Notes: generated from the sequence alone by a model not told the origin. Shown: positions 1 to 8,178, counted from the stretch's first letter. The stretch is 17,119 bases of DNA from an uncultured Dorea sp. (GCA_948844705.1 CAQNVT010000048.1:1-17119), one strand, 5' to 3'. Numbers and translations: made by a program.

Positions 1-1
1 A

Positions 2-34
2 GAGGAAAGGATCGCCATGTCACCGATAGAGTAA
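2..34 (+). CDS. Possible 3' tail of an upstream gene (partial)
   Basis: One + frame is open from the window edge to a TAA at 32-34 and would give the tail EERIAMSPIE. It is followed within a few bases by an A-tract and a long hairpin, as expected at the end of a gene. The fragment is far too short to identify, and the other two frames also stay open from the edge for some distance, so the reading frame itself is uncertain. Confidence 0.25.
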   Translation, partial: EERIAMSPIE

Positions 35-40
35 AAAATC

Positions 41-90
41 AGGCGGTGTTTCGCGCGGGCCGGGATTAGGGCCCGAACGGGACGCCGCCT
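41..90. terminator. Long GC-rich hairpin upstream of uvrC, possible terminator
   Basis: An imperfect inverted repeat has outer arms AGGCGG (41-46) and CCGCCT (85-90) and inner arms CGGGCC/GGCCCG around a short loop, with G-T wobbles and two mismatches between them. On the left it is flanked by AAAAAA (34-39), which reads as a T-tract on the - strand. On the right there is only GTTTA. It is therefore a better terminator for - strand transcription than for + strand, although it may end the upstream + gene weakly. The uvrC ribosome site follows directly. Confidence 0.45.
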
Positions 91-106
91 GTTTAGGGAG
101 GACAGG

Positions 107-1945
107 ATGTTTGACATACAGGAGGAGCTGAAAAAGCTGCCGGGAAAGCCGGGGGTTTATATTATGCATGACGAGGCGGATCATATTATCTATGTGGGTA
201 AGGCGATCAGCCTTAAAAACCGTGTGCGGCAATATTTTCAGAGCAGCAGAAATAAGGGTGTCAAGATCGAGCAGATGGTGACGCATATCACACGCTTTGA
301 ATATATCATAACGGATTCGGAGCTGGAGGCTCTTGTTCTGGAATGTAACCTTATCAAGGAGCACAGGCCGAAATACAATACTATGCTGATGGACGATAAG
401 GCATATCCATTTATTAAAGTGACCACAGAGGAGGCATTTCCACGCATCATGCTTGCAAGGCAGATCGCAAAGGATAAGGCAAAATATTTCGGCCCGTACA
501 CCAGTGCGGGAGCGGTGAAGGATACCATTGAGCTGATCAGAAAGCTCTATCATGTAAGAAGCTGTAACCGCAGGCTTCCGGCAGATATCGGGAAAGAGAG
601 GCCGTGTCTGAATTATCATATCCATCAGTGCAATGCCCCCTGTCAGGGCTATATTTCTCAGGAGGAGTACAGGAAGTCGATCAATGAGGTGGTGCATTTC
701 CTCAATGGAAATTATGATCTGATCTTAAAGGAGCTGGAAGAGAGGATGGCGGAGGCATCCGAGGCGCTGGAATTTGAAAAGGCGATCGAGTGCCGGGAAT
801 TACTGGCCAGTGTCCGGAAGATTGCGCAGAAGCAGAAGATTACAGATACGGCGGGGGACGACCGCGATATCCTGGCAGTGGCGTCCGATAAGGAGGATGC
901 GGTCGTACAGGTATTTTTCATTCGGGGCGGGAGACTGATCGGAAGGGATCATTTTTACCTGCGGATCTCTGAGGGGGAGACGGAAAGTGAGATATTGTCA
1001 AGCTTTATCAAGCAGTTTTATGCAGGAACCCCTTATATTCCGGCACAGCTTATGCTGCAGGAGGAGATTGAGGACAGAGAGCTTATTGAGGAATGGCTCT
1101 CGAAAAAGAGGGAGCATAAGGTGCGGATTTATGTGCCGAAGAAGGGGGCAAAGGAAAAGCTGGTGGAGCTGGCACAGAAAAATGCGGCCCTCGTATTAAA
1201 TACGGATAAGGAACGGCTGAAACGGGAAGAAGGACGCACGATCGGAGCCGTTAAGGAGTTGGAGAAGATTCTGGGCCTGAAGGGAATCGTGCGCATGGAG
1301 GCATATGATATCTCTAACACAAACGGATTTGCTTCTGTCGGATCTATGATCGTTTATGAAAAAGGTAAGCCGAAAAGAAATGATTACCGTAAATTCAAGA
1401 TAAAGGGCGTAAAAGGAGCCAATGATTATGCCAGTCTGGAGGAAGTGCTCACCAGGAGGTTCCTGCATGGACTGGAGGAGCAGAAAGCCGGGAAGGAGCT
1501 GGGCGGATTTACGGTATTTCCGGATCTGATATTGATGGACGGAGGAAAGGGGCAGGTAAACGTTGCGCTGGAGGCGCTTTACAGGCTCAGGCTTTCGATT
1601 CCGGTCTGCGGTATGGTGAAGGACGATAATCACAGGACAAGAGGATTATATTATGAAAACGAAGAGCTTCCGATCGATAAGAATTCGGAGTGCTTTCGTC
1701 TGATCACAAGGATTCAGGACGAAGCGCACAGGTTTGCGATTACCTTCCACAGAGACCTGCGCAGTAAAGACCAGGTGCACTCGGTGCTGGATGATATACC
1801 GGGGGTGGGGCCGGCAAGGAGGAAGGATCTGATGAAGCATTTCGAAAATATTGACGCAATTAAGAATGCGACAGTGGAAGAGTTAAAGGAGCTTCCTTCT
1901 ATAAATGAAAAATCCGCCATAGAGATATATAAATTTTTCCATTGA
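107..1945 (+). CDS. uvrC: UvrABC excision nuclease subunit C
   Basis: UvrC makes the two incisions on either side of a bulky DNA lesion after UvrA/UvrB damage recognition (nucleotide excision repair, cytoplasm). The 612-residue protein has the full family layout. A GIY-YIG nuclease domain is at the N-terminus (GVY 16-18, YVG 29-31) for the 3' incision. A UVR motif lies around residues 202-237 (EFEKAIECR) for UvrB contact. An RNase H-like endonuclease domain for the 5' incision carries the acidic residues D401 (EAYDIS) and D478 (LMDGGKGQ). C-terminal helix-hairpin-helix motifs include [10 protein letters not shown] near 562-571. The ATG at 107 has AGGGAGG (95-101) five bases upstream. The stop sits about 60 bp before the hprK start. 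Identification is secure from the domain order and length. Confidence 0.97.
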   Translation: MFDIQEELKKLPGKPGVYIMHDEADHIIYVGKAISLKNRVRQYFQSSRNKGVKIEQMVTHITRFEYIITDSELEALVLECNLIKEHRPKYNTMLMDDKAYPFIKVTTEEAFPRIMLARQIAKDKAKYFGPYTSAGAVKDTIELIRKLYHVRSCNRRLPADIGKERPCLNYHIHQCNAPCQGYISQEEYRKSINEVVHFLNGNYDLILKELEERMAEASEALEFEKAIECRELLASVRKIAQKQKITDTAGDDRDILAVASDKEDAVVQVFFIRGGRLIGRDHFYLRISEGETESEILSSFIKQFYAGTPYIPAQLMLQEEIEDRELIEEWLSKKREHKVRIYVPKKGAKEKLVELAQKNAALVLNTDKERLKREEGRTIGAVKELEKILGLKGIVRMEAYDISNTNGFASVGSMIVYEKGKPKRNDYRKFKIKGVKGANDYASLEEVLTRRFLHGLEEQKAGKELGGFTVFPDLILMDGGKGQVNVALEALYRLRLSIPVCGMVKDDNHRTRGLYYENEELPIDKNSECFRLITRIQDEAHRFAITFHRDLRSKDQVHSVLDDIPGVGPARRKDLMKHFENIDAIKNATVEELKELPSINEKSAIEIYKFFH

Positions 1946-1950
1946 TGTGT

Positions 1951-1956
1951 TACAAT
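1951..1956 (+). promoter_or_regulatory. Candidate extended -10 promoter for hprK
   Basis: TGTTACAAT contains an extended -10 (TG, one base, then TACAAT at 1951-1956) immediately after the uvrC stop. No convincing -35 is seen 16-18 bp upstream, which is typical of TG-extended promoters. It would give a leader of about 40 nt before the hprK start. This is pattern recognition only, and hprK may also be read through from uvrC. Confidence 0.4.
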
Positions 1957-2004
1957 AATAACAAATGGAGTGCTGCAGTAATACGAAAAAGGGAGGAAAC
2001 AGAT

Positions 2005-2934
2005 GTGGCTGCGAATAAGGTGAAAATGAAAACACTGGTAGAGAGAATGAATCTGAAAAATCTTACGCCGGATTTGGATTATACAGGGAAAGAGGTGGTG
2101 ATTCCGGATATTAATCGTCCGGCTCTTCCGTTTACCGGTTTTTTTGAAAATTTTGACGACAGGAGGGTGCAGGTGATCGGATATGCGGAATACAGCTATC
2201 TGAAAACCTTAAGCGATGAGAGAAAAGAGGTTATATATGAGCAGTTCCTTACGGATGAGATGCCGTGTATTATATTCTGCAGATCCCTTAAGCCGGGAGA
2301 TATACTGCTGAAAAAAGCGATCGAAAAAAATGTACCTATTTTTTCAACAGAGATTCATACGTCGGAGTTCACGGCGGAGATCATTCGGTGGCTGAACGTG
2401 GCGCTTGCGCCGTGTATCTCGATCCACGGCGTTCTGGTCGATGTATATGGTGTCGGCGTGCTGATCATGGGAGAGAGCGGGATAGGAAAAAGCGAAGCTG
2501 CTTTAGAGCTTATTAAGCGGGGGCATCGTCTTGTGAGCGATGATGTAGTTGAGATCCGCAAGGTCAGTGACGAGACTCTGGTCGGAAGTGCGCCGGATAT
2601 TACGCGGCATTTTATTGAGCTTAGAGGAATTGGTATTGTAGACGTAAAGACCCTGTTCGGCGTGCAAAGCGTGAGGGAAACCCAGAATATAGACCTTGTG
2701 ATTGCCCTGGAGGACTGGGACAGAGAGAAGGAGTATGACAGGCTGGGGCTTGAGGAACAGTATACGGAATTTCTCGGAAACAGTGTGATATGCCACCGGA
2801 TTCCGATCCGTCCGGGCCGTAATCTGGCGGTTATCGTTGAGACGGCCGCAATTAATCACAGGCAGAAGAAGATGGGCTATAATGCGGTGCAGGAGCTGTA
2901 TAAGCGTGTTCAGAGAAATCTTACGAAAAAATAG
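2005..2934 (+). CDS. hprK: HPr kinase/phosphorylase
   Basis: HprK phosphorylates and dephosphorylates HPr on its regulatory serine, linking glycolytic state to carbon catabolite control in low-GC Gram-positives. From the GTG at 2005 the protein has 309 residues, the usual family size. The Walker A loop is G156-ESGIGKS-163, the conserved His of the kinase domain is H141 (SIHGV), LVSDDVVEI follows, and the family signature ELRGIGIVDV starts at E205. The N-terminal part resembles the HprK/MurF-like domain. I chose GTG because GGGAGG (1991-1996) is 8 bases upstream and the product then starts MAANKV, close to B. subtilis HprK (MAKV). The frame stays open upstream to an ATG at 1942 overlapping the uvrC stop, but that start has no ribosome site. 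An out-of-frame ATG at 2003 overlaps the GTG. Confidence 0.95.
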   Translation: MAANKVKMKTLVERMNLKNLTPDLDYTGKEVVIPDINRPALPFTGFFENFDDRRVQVIGYAEYSYLKTLSDERKEVIYEQFLTDEMPCIIFCRSLKPGDILLKKAIEKNVPIFSTEIHTSEFTAEIIRWLNVALAPCISIHGVLVDVYGVGVLIMGESGIGKSEAALELIKRGHRLVSDDVVEIRKVSDETLVGSAPDITRHFIELRGIGIVDVKTLFGVQSVRETQNIDLVIALEDWDREKEYDRLGLEEQYTEFLGNSVICHRIPIRPGRNLAVIVETAAINHRQKKMGYNAVQELYKRVQRNLTKK

Positions 2935-2976
2935 CGGAAAGAGATAAACTTATATCAATGAGGAGGAAGAGCTAAA

Positions 2977-3930
2977 ATGAAATATTGCTTCGGTGTAGAC
3001 GTTGGCGGGACAAGCATAAAGATGGGGCTTTTTACAGTTGAGGGAAACATTCTTGACAAATGGGAGATTGAGACACGGACAGAAAACCAGGGAGAGACGA
3101 TACTTTCTGATATCGCAGATTCACTTAAAGGCAAGATGAGTGAGAAGGAACTGAACCCGGCGGATATCAAGGGGATCGGAATAGGGATACCTGCCCCTGT
3201 AACCGGGGATGGAATCGTAAAAAATACCGCAAACCTGGGCTGGGGTTATAAAGAGGTCAACAGGGAATTAAGAGAGCTTACCGGGCTTGAAGTTCAGGCG
3301 GGGAATGATGCGAATCTGGCGGCGCTTGGAGAGATGTGGCTTGGAGCAGGAAAAGGCCAGAAAAATATGATCATGGTCACATTGGGAACCGGTGTCGGCG
3401 GAGGAGTGATTGCGGACGGAAGGGCGATGGTAGGCGCCAACGGCGCGGCGGCAGAAATCGGCCATATATGCGTAAACTATCATGAAACAAAAAGATGCGG
3501 CTGCGGAAAGACCGGGTGTCTTGAGCAGTATGCATCTGCAACAGGGATTGCAAGGCTTGCGAGAATGCGCCTTGCATGGGATGAGTCTCCGTCCGTGCTC
3601 AGGAGCCGGGAGAAGATAGATGCAAAAGCAGTATTTGATGCATTAAAGGACGGAGACAGTGTTGCGGAAGAGATCGTGGATCAGTTCGGAGCTTATTTGG
3701 GACACGGTCTTGCGAATGCGGCGATCCTTGCGGATCCGGCCGTTATTGTAATCGGCGGCGGAGTATCTAAGGCAGGCGATATCATGATTCCTTATATTAA
3801 AAAGTACTTTTTGCAGAAAGCGTTTTTTGCCAATAAGGAGACAGAGTTTATGATTGCGAAGCTTGATAATGACGCGGGGATCTGCGGAGCTGCAAAACTG
3901 ATTATTGATACAGAGACAAGCGGGGATTAA
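2977..3930 (+). CDS. glk: ROK-family glucokinase
   Basis: This enzyme phosphorylates glucose (possibly other hexoses) with ATP to give glucose-6-phosphate at the entry of glycolysis. The 317-residue protein starts with the phosphate-binding motif DVGGTSIKMG (9-18). The catalytic Asp is D111 in GNDAN (109-113). It has the ROK signature with the zinc site: E160 and H163 in AEIGHI, and cysteines C174, C176 and C181 in CGCGKTGC, followed by LEQY. A glycine-rich VIGGGVS lies near the C-terminus. AGGAGG (2961-2966) stands 10 bases before the ATG. It lies 42 bp after hprK and is closed by a strong terminator, so uvrC-hprK-glk may be one transcript. ROK kinases differ in sugar preference. Glucokinase is the common assignment for this length and zinc motif, but allose, fructose or N-acetyl sugars cannot be excluded. 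Confidence 0.9.
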   Translation: MKYCFGVDVGGTSIKMGLFTVEGNILDKWEIETRTENQGETILSDIADSLKGKMSEKELNPADIKGIGIGIPAPVTGDGIVKNTANLGWGYKEVNRELRELTGLEVQAGNDANLAALGEMWLGAGKGQKNMIMVTLGTGVGGGVIADGRAMVGANGAAAEIGHICVNYHETKRCGCGKTGCLEQYASATGIARLARMRLAWDESPSVLRSREKIDAKAVFDALKDGDSVAEEIVDQFGAYLGHGLANAAILADPAVIVIGGGVSKAGDIMIPYIKKYFLQKAFFANKETEFMIAKLDNDAGICGAAKLIIDTETSGD

Positions 3931-3941
3931 AAGTTTTTATA

Positions 3942-3976
3942 AAAAATCCCGGGTGGTTTATCCACCCGGGATTTTT
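3942..3976. terminator. Bidirectional intrinsic terminator between glk and PBP1A
   Basis: A perfect stem CCCGGGTGG (3948-3956) / CCACCCGGG (3962-3970) has a 5-base loop. It is flanked by A6 on the left and T5 on the right, giving U-tracts on both strands. It serves glk (+) and the convergent PBP gene (-), whose stop codon is only 8 bp away. Confidence 0.95.
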
Positions 3977-3983
3977 ATAATCC

Positions 3984-6692
3984 TTATACTGATATGCGCC
4001 TGTTCGGAAGCAGAAAATACAAAAGCCGTGCCTGCGTACCCGGATCTGTACCTGGGTCTGTACCCGGATCCGTGCCTGGGTCTGTACCCGGATCCGTGCC
4101 TGGATCCGTGCCTGGATCCGTACCTGGGTCTGTACCTGGATCCGTGCCCGGATCCGGATTGGTTGGGTCAGCCGGTTCAATCGGGTTCGGAGGATTATTT
4201 CCTCCTTCATTTTTCTTGTCTTCTTCTTCCTGCTTCTTTTTGTCTTCTTCTTCCTGTTTCTTCCGTTCTTCTTCTTCCTGCTGCCTTTGCTTTTCTTCCA
4301 TTGCGCCGATATCATTTCCGTAGGAATCCTTAATACCGCTGTGTCCCGGACACGCCGTGTTCGGAACAGAGCCTTTGGCAAAATACTCTGTAATCGTAGG
4401 GCATCTTCCGGCTACTGCCAGATGTCCGGTGTACTTACATACCGTTTTCTTTTCTACGGATGCCGGCATCTCGAAATCTTTAACCTCCAGCCCTTCATGA
4501 ATCCGGCTCATAACATTCCGCCAGATGGTCAGGTGGAAACCGGAGTCAGAAAGAGCCTTATTATCATCATAGCCGCCCCATACAGTGCAAATATAGTATG
4601 GCGTATATCCGGCAAACCATACATCCTTGTCAGAGTTATCCTCGTTCGTTGAGGTTCCGGTCTTGCCGGCTACGGGCATATTTCCGAATTTTGCGGCAGT
4701 ACCGGTACCGCTGTCTACAACGGTCTGCATTGCGCTTGTCAGAAGATAGGCTGTGCTTTCCTGGATTGCCTGATGGCTGTCAGGTGTTCCGTCCAGCAGA
4801 ACGTTACCGTCATGATCTAAAACTTTTGAGTACAGGGTAGGCCTGTTATAGACACCCTTATTTGCGATAGCGGCATAAGCGCCGCACATTTCATAATTGT
4901 AAACGCCGTCAACAATTCCGCCTAAGGCTGTGGATTGTGTAATGTCCGAAACCGTGCCGTAATCCTCAATATAACGGCTGTCCACAAGAGTCGTGATTCC
5001 GAGATTCCTGCAGGCATCAACTCCGACCTGAGGAGTGATTTCCGTAAACATTTTAACGGCACATACATTAGCGGAATCCCGGATGGCGGAGCGGATCGTC
5101 ATGTCACCGCGGTAGCTGGCGCCCCACCAGTTCTGAACCTGTTTTCCGCTTTCGTATTTGAAAGGTTCGTCACGGATTGTTGTTGCGAGAGTCTTTCCAC
5201 ACGTATCGAGAGCCGGAGCATAAACAGCCAGAATCTTGAAACAGGAGCCGGGCTGTCTCGTGGAGCCTTTGTAAGCACGGTTCAATGACAGACTGGTAGT
5301 TTTGGCGCCCCTTCCGCCGACCATAGCCTTTACCTGGCCGGTATGCTGATCCATAAGGGTGAGAGAAGCCTGCGGCTGGGGAGAGATATTGATAACCTCG
5401 TCATAAGTGTCTCCCTCCTGTGCAATAGTGGCCTTCCACTCGGCGATCCTGTCATAGACGGCTTGTTCACTGGAGAATACCAGTCCCTGCTCGTCACCGT
5501 ATGTTTCCTTGGTATACAGCTTAATGTGGCCGGAACCATAATTTTCAATGGAACCGTCTGCCCGGGTGACGGTCAGTGCGTAGTCGAGACCATACTCCTT
5601 CAGATATGGGTAATTGGCGTCGTTGTTCATCTCCTCGTCGCAGATCTTCTGCATGGCAAGGTTTTGTGTGGAATATATGCTTAATCCTCCGCTGTAAACA
5701 GCATTGAAGGCCTGTGTCTCTGTAAATCCGCACTGTTCCTGAAGATCGTTCATAACCTGATCCGAAAGAGCGTCCACAAAGAAGCTGTAGGGTGTCATCT
5801 CAGTAGTTGCGGCATTGATCGTCTGAATCCGGGCATATACATCATCTGCAACGGCTTCGTCATGGGTGGCCTGATCAATATATCCCTGTTCCAGCATTTT
5901 TTTAAGTACCTCATCCCGGCGTTCCTTGTTGGCTTCCGGGTTCGTCACCGGATTAAGTGCCGACGGGCTCTGGGCAATACCTGCGATCGTTGCACATTCG
6001 GACAGGTTGAGCTCGGAGACATCCTTGTTAAAATAACGCTTTGCCGCAGATTGCACACCGAGAGAATTCTGTCCGAGGTTGATGGTATTCATATAGCTTT
6101 CCAGAATCTCATCCTTGCTCATCTGCTTTTCGATATTGAGTGCGAGAAACTGTTCCTGAAGCTTTCTTTCCAGTCTGTCATAGAATGTTTTTTCTTCTGT
6201 AAATTCAGGGAAAACATTATTTTTTATCAGCTGCTGGGTCAGAGTGCTGGCGCCCTCAGAGAAGCTTCCGGAGGTAAGTCCCTTTATAGCGGCACGTGCA
6301 ATACCCTTCGGGTCGATGCCGTTGTGATTATAAAAACGCTCGTCTTCTATGGCTACGAATGCATGCTGCATGTCTACGGGAATCTCATCGATCGTCCGGT
6401 ATATACGGTTGGAGCCCTCATTTACGAAGCGCCCTGTTTCGGTAACGTTGTCATCCGCATATGCAATCGTGGTAAAGCCCTTCGGTCTTACATCAGACGG
6501 AGATACTTCAGGCGAATTGTCAATAATTCTTTTTACAAATAAACCGCCGCCTGCGACACCTGCGATTCCTACTACAACGATGCATAAAAGAAAAGCTTTA
6601 AAGAGTCGGACACCGACGCGCTTTCCCTGCATGGTTGATTTAGAAGTAATCTGCTTTTGCTTTTTGGCGGCTTGTCTTTTACCATAATTCAT
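3984..6692 (-). CDS. Class A penicillin-binding protein (PBP1A-type, bifunctional)
   Basis: A membrane-anchored peptidoglycan synthase that polymerises glycan strands and cross-links stem peptides outside the cell. Residue numbers count from the upstream in-frame ATG at 6698. A basic cytoplasmic tail is followed by one membrane segment (about 34-53). The GT51 glycosyltransferase has catalytic E118 in EDERFYNHNG and GASTLTQQLIKN. The transpeptidase has S485-x-x-K488 (PGSCFK), S542-A-N544 and K679-T-G681. The tail changes to a charged Glu/Lys/Gln coiled stretch and then ten DPGT repeats, ending in an unexpected hydrophobic-basic tail (ARLLYFLLPNRRISV). I prefer the start at 6692 (MNYGKR), 9 bases from AAAGGAGG. 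The ATG at 6698 is only 3 bases from it. The gene is alone on its strand, with a TATAAT box upstream and a terminator downstream. Class A PBP identity is certain. The exact paralogue name (pbpA/ponA/mrcA) is not. Confidence 0.95.
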   Translation of the reverse strand: MNYGKRQAAKKQKQITSKSTMQGKRVGVRLFKAFLLCIVVVGIAGVAGGGLFVKRIIDNSPEVSPSDVRPKGFTTIAYADDNVTETGRFVNEGSNRIYRTIDEIPVDMQHAFVAIEDERFYNHNGIDPKGIARAAIKGLTSGSFSEGASTLTQQLIKNNVFPEFTEEKTFYDRLERKLQEQFLALNIEKQMSKDEILESYMNTINLGQNSLGVQSAAKRYFNKDVSELNLSECATIAGIAQSPSALNPVTNPEANKERRDEVLKKMLEQGYIDQATHDEAVADDVYARIQTINAATTEMTPYSFFVDALSDQVMNDLQEQCGFTETQAFNAVYSGGLSIYSTQNLAMQKICDEEMNNDANYPYLKEYGLDYALTVTRADGSIENYGSGHIKLYTKETYGDEQGLVFSSEQAVYDRIAEWKATIAQEGDTYDEVINISPQPQASLTLMDQHTGQVKAMVGGRGAKTTSLSLNRAYKGSTRQPGSCFKILAVYAPALDTCGKTLATTIRDEPFKYESGKQVQNWWGASYRGDMTIRSAIRDSANVCAVKMFTEITPQVGVDACRNLGITTLVDSRYIEDYGTVSDITQSTALGGIVDGVYNYEMCGAYAAIANKGVYNRPTLYSKVLDHDGNVLLDGTPDSHQAIQESTAYLLTSAMQTVVDSGTGTAAKFGNMPVAGKTGTSTNEDNSDKDVWFAGYTPYYICTVWGGYDDNKALSDSGFHLTIWRNVMSRIHEGLEVKDFEMPASVEKKTVCKYTGHLAVAGRCPTITEYFAKGSVPNTACPGHSGIKDSYGNDIGAMEEKQRQQEEEERKKQEEEDKKKQEEEDKKNEGGNNPPNPIEPADPTNPDPGTDPGTDPGTDPGTDPGTDPGTDPGTDPGTDPGTDPGTQARLLYFLLPNRRISV
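4036..4155. repeat. Ten tandem 12-bp repeats encoding DPGT in the PBP tail
   Basis: There are ten consecutive 12-base units of the form GTRCCYGGRTCY on the + strand. Each encodes Asp-Pro-Gly-Thr on the - strand and differs from the others only at synonymous positions. An eleventh, incomplete unit (CCGTGCCTG, 4027-4035) lies out of phase on the left. GGATCC occurs in many units, so the mRNA can pair with itself. Copy number is expected to vary between strains. Confidence 0.95.
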
Positions 6693-6719
6693 GAACATCT
6701 GCCTCCTTTATACCAAGTC

Positions 6720-6725
6720 ATTATA
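6720..6725 (-). promoter_or_regulatory. -10 box for the PBP1A gene
   Basis: A perfect TATAAT on the - strand lies about 28 bases before the chosen ATG and 14 bases before the AAAGGAGG ribosome site. The -35 region is AT-rich but poor (TTTATT at about 17 bp spacing). The intergenic region is divergent with yigZ, for which no clear promoter was found. Confidence 0.5.
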
Positions 6726-6831
6726 GCAAATATAAAGTCCGAAATAAAGAAAAAAATGAAATCTTCATATTTTAGTAGGAAAATCTTAAGAAATTAGGTA
6801 TAGTAATTATGTAAAGCAGCATAAACAGAGA

Positions 6832-6854
6832 CAGTCCGGATTATAGACGGACTG
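6832..6854 (+). promoter_or_regulatory. Small hairpin in the yigZ leader
   Basis: A perfect 7-bp stem CAGTCCG (6832-6838) / CGGACTG (6848-6854) with a 9-base loop sits directly before the AAAGGA ribosome site (6858-6863) of yigZ. There is no T-tract, so it is not a terminator. It could modulate ribosome access, stabilise the mRNA, or be a protein-binding palindrome. Confidence 0.4.
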
Positions 6855-6867
6855 CGGAAAGGACAAA

Positions 6868-7548
6868 ATGATGTCAGAGCAAAATATCTCAATAAAGGAT
6901 ATGTATGAATACAGGACGATATACGAAGGAGGAGAAGGAGAGATCACGGAAAAAAAGTCGCGTTTTATCGCTGCAGTGCGTCCTGCGGAAACAGAAGAAG
7001 AGGCAATCGCATTTATTGATTCGGTAAGGAAGGCTTACTGGGATGCCAGGCACCACTGCTATGCATATATTATCGGGCAAAGATCTGATCTCAAACGTAT
7101 GAGCGATGACGGGGAGCCCGGCGGTACTGCGGGCAAGCCGATGCTTGATATCCTGCAGGGGGAGGGACTTACGAATCTTGTGGCAGTGGTTACCCGTTAT
7201 TTCGGCGGGACTCTTCTTGGTACCGGCGGCCTTGCCAGAGCATATTCATCGGCAGTGAGGGCAGGTTTGGATTCTTCTATAATTATAACCAAAATTCCCG
7301 GTTTTAAACTTCAGGCTACGATCGATTATACGGATCTGGGCAAGATACAGCATCTTCTCCTTTCGCAAGGGATAAAAATATTGGATTCCGTTTATACAGA
7401 TAAAGTTATGCTTGAAATATTGACGCCCGAAAAGGAGACAGATGACGTTATGGCGGCGCTTACTGAAGCAACCAGCGGAAAAGCAGAGCTCCGGAAAGCT
7501 TCCGTCTGCTATTTTGCGGATATAGACGGAAACCTGAAAATATTCTGA
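6868..7548 (+). CDS. yigZ: YigZ/IMPACT family protein (UPF0029)
   Basis: This is a member of the conserved YigZ/YvyE family, related to eukaryotic IMPACT. The molecular role is not firmly established, and translation-associated or nucleic-acid-binding functions have been suggested. The 226 residues match family length. The N-terminal domain begins at EKKSRFIA (28-35), then RHHCYAY (61-67), DGEPGGTAG (81-89) and the family signature around TRYFGGTLLGTGG (109-121). A ferredoxin-like C-terminal domain (about 145-226) follows. Two adjacent ATGs (6868, 6871) follow AAAGGA (6858-6863). A later ATG at 6901 (MYEYRT) fits some homologues better but its AAAGGA is only one base away, so the upstream start is preferred. 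It is a single-gene unit, with a terminator shared with hpf. Confidence 0.92.
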   Translation: MMSEQNISIKDMYEYRTIYEGGEGEITEKKSRFIAAVRPAETEEEAIAFIDSVRKAYWDARHHCYAYIIGQRSDLKRMSDDGEPGGTAGKPMLDILQGEGLTNLVAVVTRYFGGTLLGTGGLARAYSSAVRAGLDSSIIITKIPGFKLQATIDYTDLGKIQHLLLSQGIKILDSVYTDKVMLEILTPEKETDDVMAALTEATSGKAELRKASVCYFADIDGNLKIF

Positions 7549-7587
7549 GGGCCGGCTTATGGTAAAAATATGCTTTTGACAAATACA

Positions 7588-7616
7588 GGCCGGAAGAGTC
7601 TTCTTCCGGCCGTTTT
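7588..7616. terminator. Terminator shared by convergent yigZ and hpf
   Basis: A perfect 10-bp stem GGCCGGAAGA (7588-7597) / TCTTCCGGCC (7602-7611) with loop GTCT is followed by GTTTT on the + strand. On the - strand it is followed by a weaker T-containing run (TGTATTTG). It is strong for yigZ and probably also used by hpf, whose stop is 30 bp away. Confidence 0.85.
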
Positions 7617-7644
7617 ACCTGAAAAATTATATATACTCTCTGAC

Positions 7645-8178
7645 TTATGAGAATTCCGGCTCGATCAATCCGAAGGTGCCGTCCTTTCTGCGGTATACAA
7701 CGCATACCTCGTCTGTCTCGGCATTGCTGAATACAAAGAAATTATGTCCTAAAAGCTCCATCTGAACGCAGGCATCCTCAGGAAACATAGGTTTAATACC
7801 AAATTTTTTCGTACGGACGATTTTTATCTCGCCGTCATCGAAGGGCTCCTCGGTCTCAAAAAGCTCCTTGTTGAAGTTGTTGCCCTCCTGATGCTTTGCA
7901 ACCAGTTTGTTCTTGTATTTTCTAAGCTGGCGTTCAATTACCTCTTCTACCAGATCAATAGACACGTACATATCTGTGCTTTCCTGCTCGGAGCGGATAA
8001 TATTGCCCTTTACAGGAATCGTTACTTCAATTTTCTGGTGCTCTCTCTGTACACTCAGGGTTACGTGAATTTCCGTATCCGGAGTGAAGTACCTTTCTAA
8101 TTTTCCTAATTTGTTTTCTACAGTTTCTTTTAAGCTAGGTGTTACATCAATGTTCTTCCCTACGATGATAAATTTCAT
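7645..8178 (-). CDS. hpf: Ribosome hibernation promoting factor, long form
   Basis: Long HPF binds the 30S decoding region and pairs two ribosomes into inactive 100S dimers in stationary phase or stress. The 177-residue product has an N-terminal S30AE/YfiA-type domain (about 1-100, starting MKFIIVGKNIDVTPSLKETV), a variable linker (about 101-117), and the C-terminal dimerisation domain of the long form (118-175, with VRTKKFGIKPM and the DGTFGLIEPE end). The ATG at 8178 is 9 bases downstream of AAGGAG. An in-frame TTG at 8187 lies directly against the ribosome site and is not a plausible start. The gene stands behind the typA operon on the same strand with its own candidate promoter overlapping the preceding stop codon. 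The assignment is secure. Confidence 0.96.
   Translation of the reverse strand: MKFIIVGKNIDVTPSLKETVENKLGKLERYFTPDTEIHVTLSVQREHQKIEVTIPVKGNIIRSEQESTDMYVSIDLVEEVIERQLRKYKNKLVAKHQEGNNFNKELFETEEPFDDGEIKIVRTKKFGIKPMFPEDACVQMELLGHNFFVFSNAETDEVCVVYRRKDGTFGLIEPEFS

Noticed and set aside
1942..2004. Upstream ATG start for hprK overlapping the uvrC stop
   Set aside because: No ribosome site precedes it, the added residues ([10 protein letters not shown]...) are unlike any HprK N-terminus, and the GTG at 2005 has a well-spaced GGGAGG.
4036..4155. CRISPR-like array
   Set aside because: The units are contiguous 12-mers without spacers and are coding (DPGT).
3905..4333. Long + strand frames with YPDPCLG-type and VPGS-type repeats opposite the PBP tail
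   Set aside because: They are the antisense reading of the 12-bp repeat tract, start without ribosome sites, and overlap the terminator and a well-supported - strand gene.
5862..6542. 226-codon + strand frame inside the PBP gene
   Set aside because: It is antisense to the GT51 domain and shows no family motif or plausible start.
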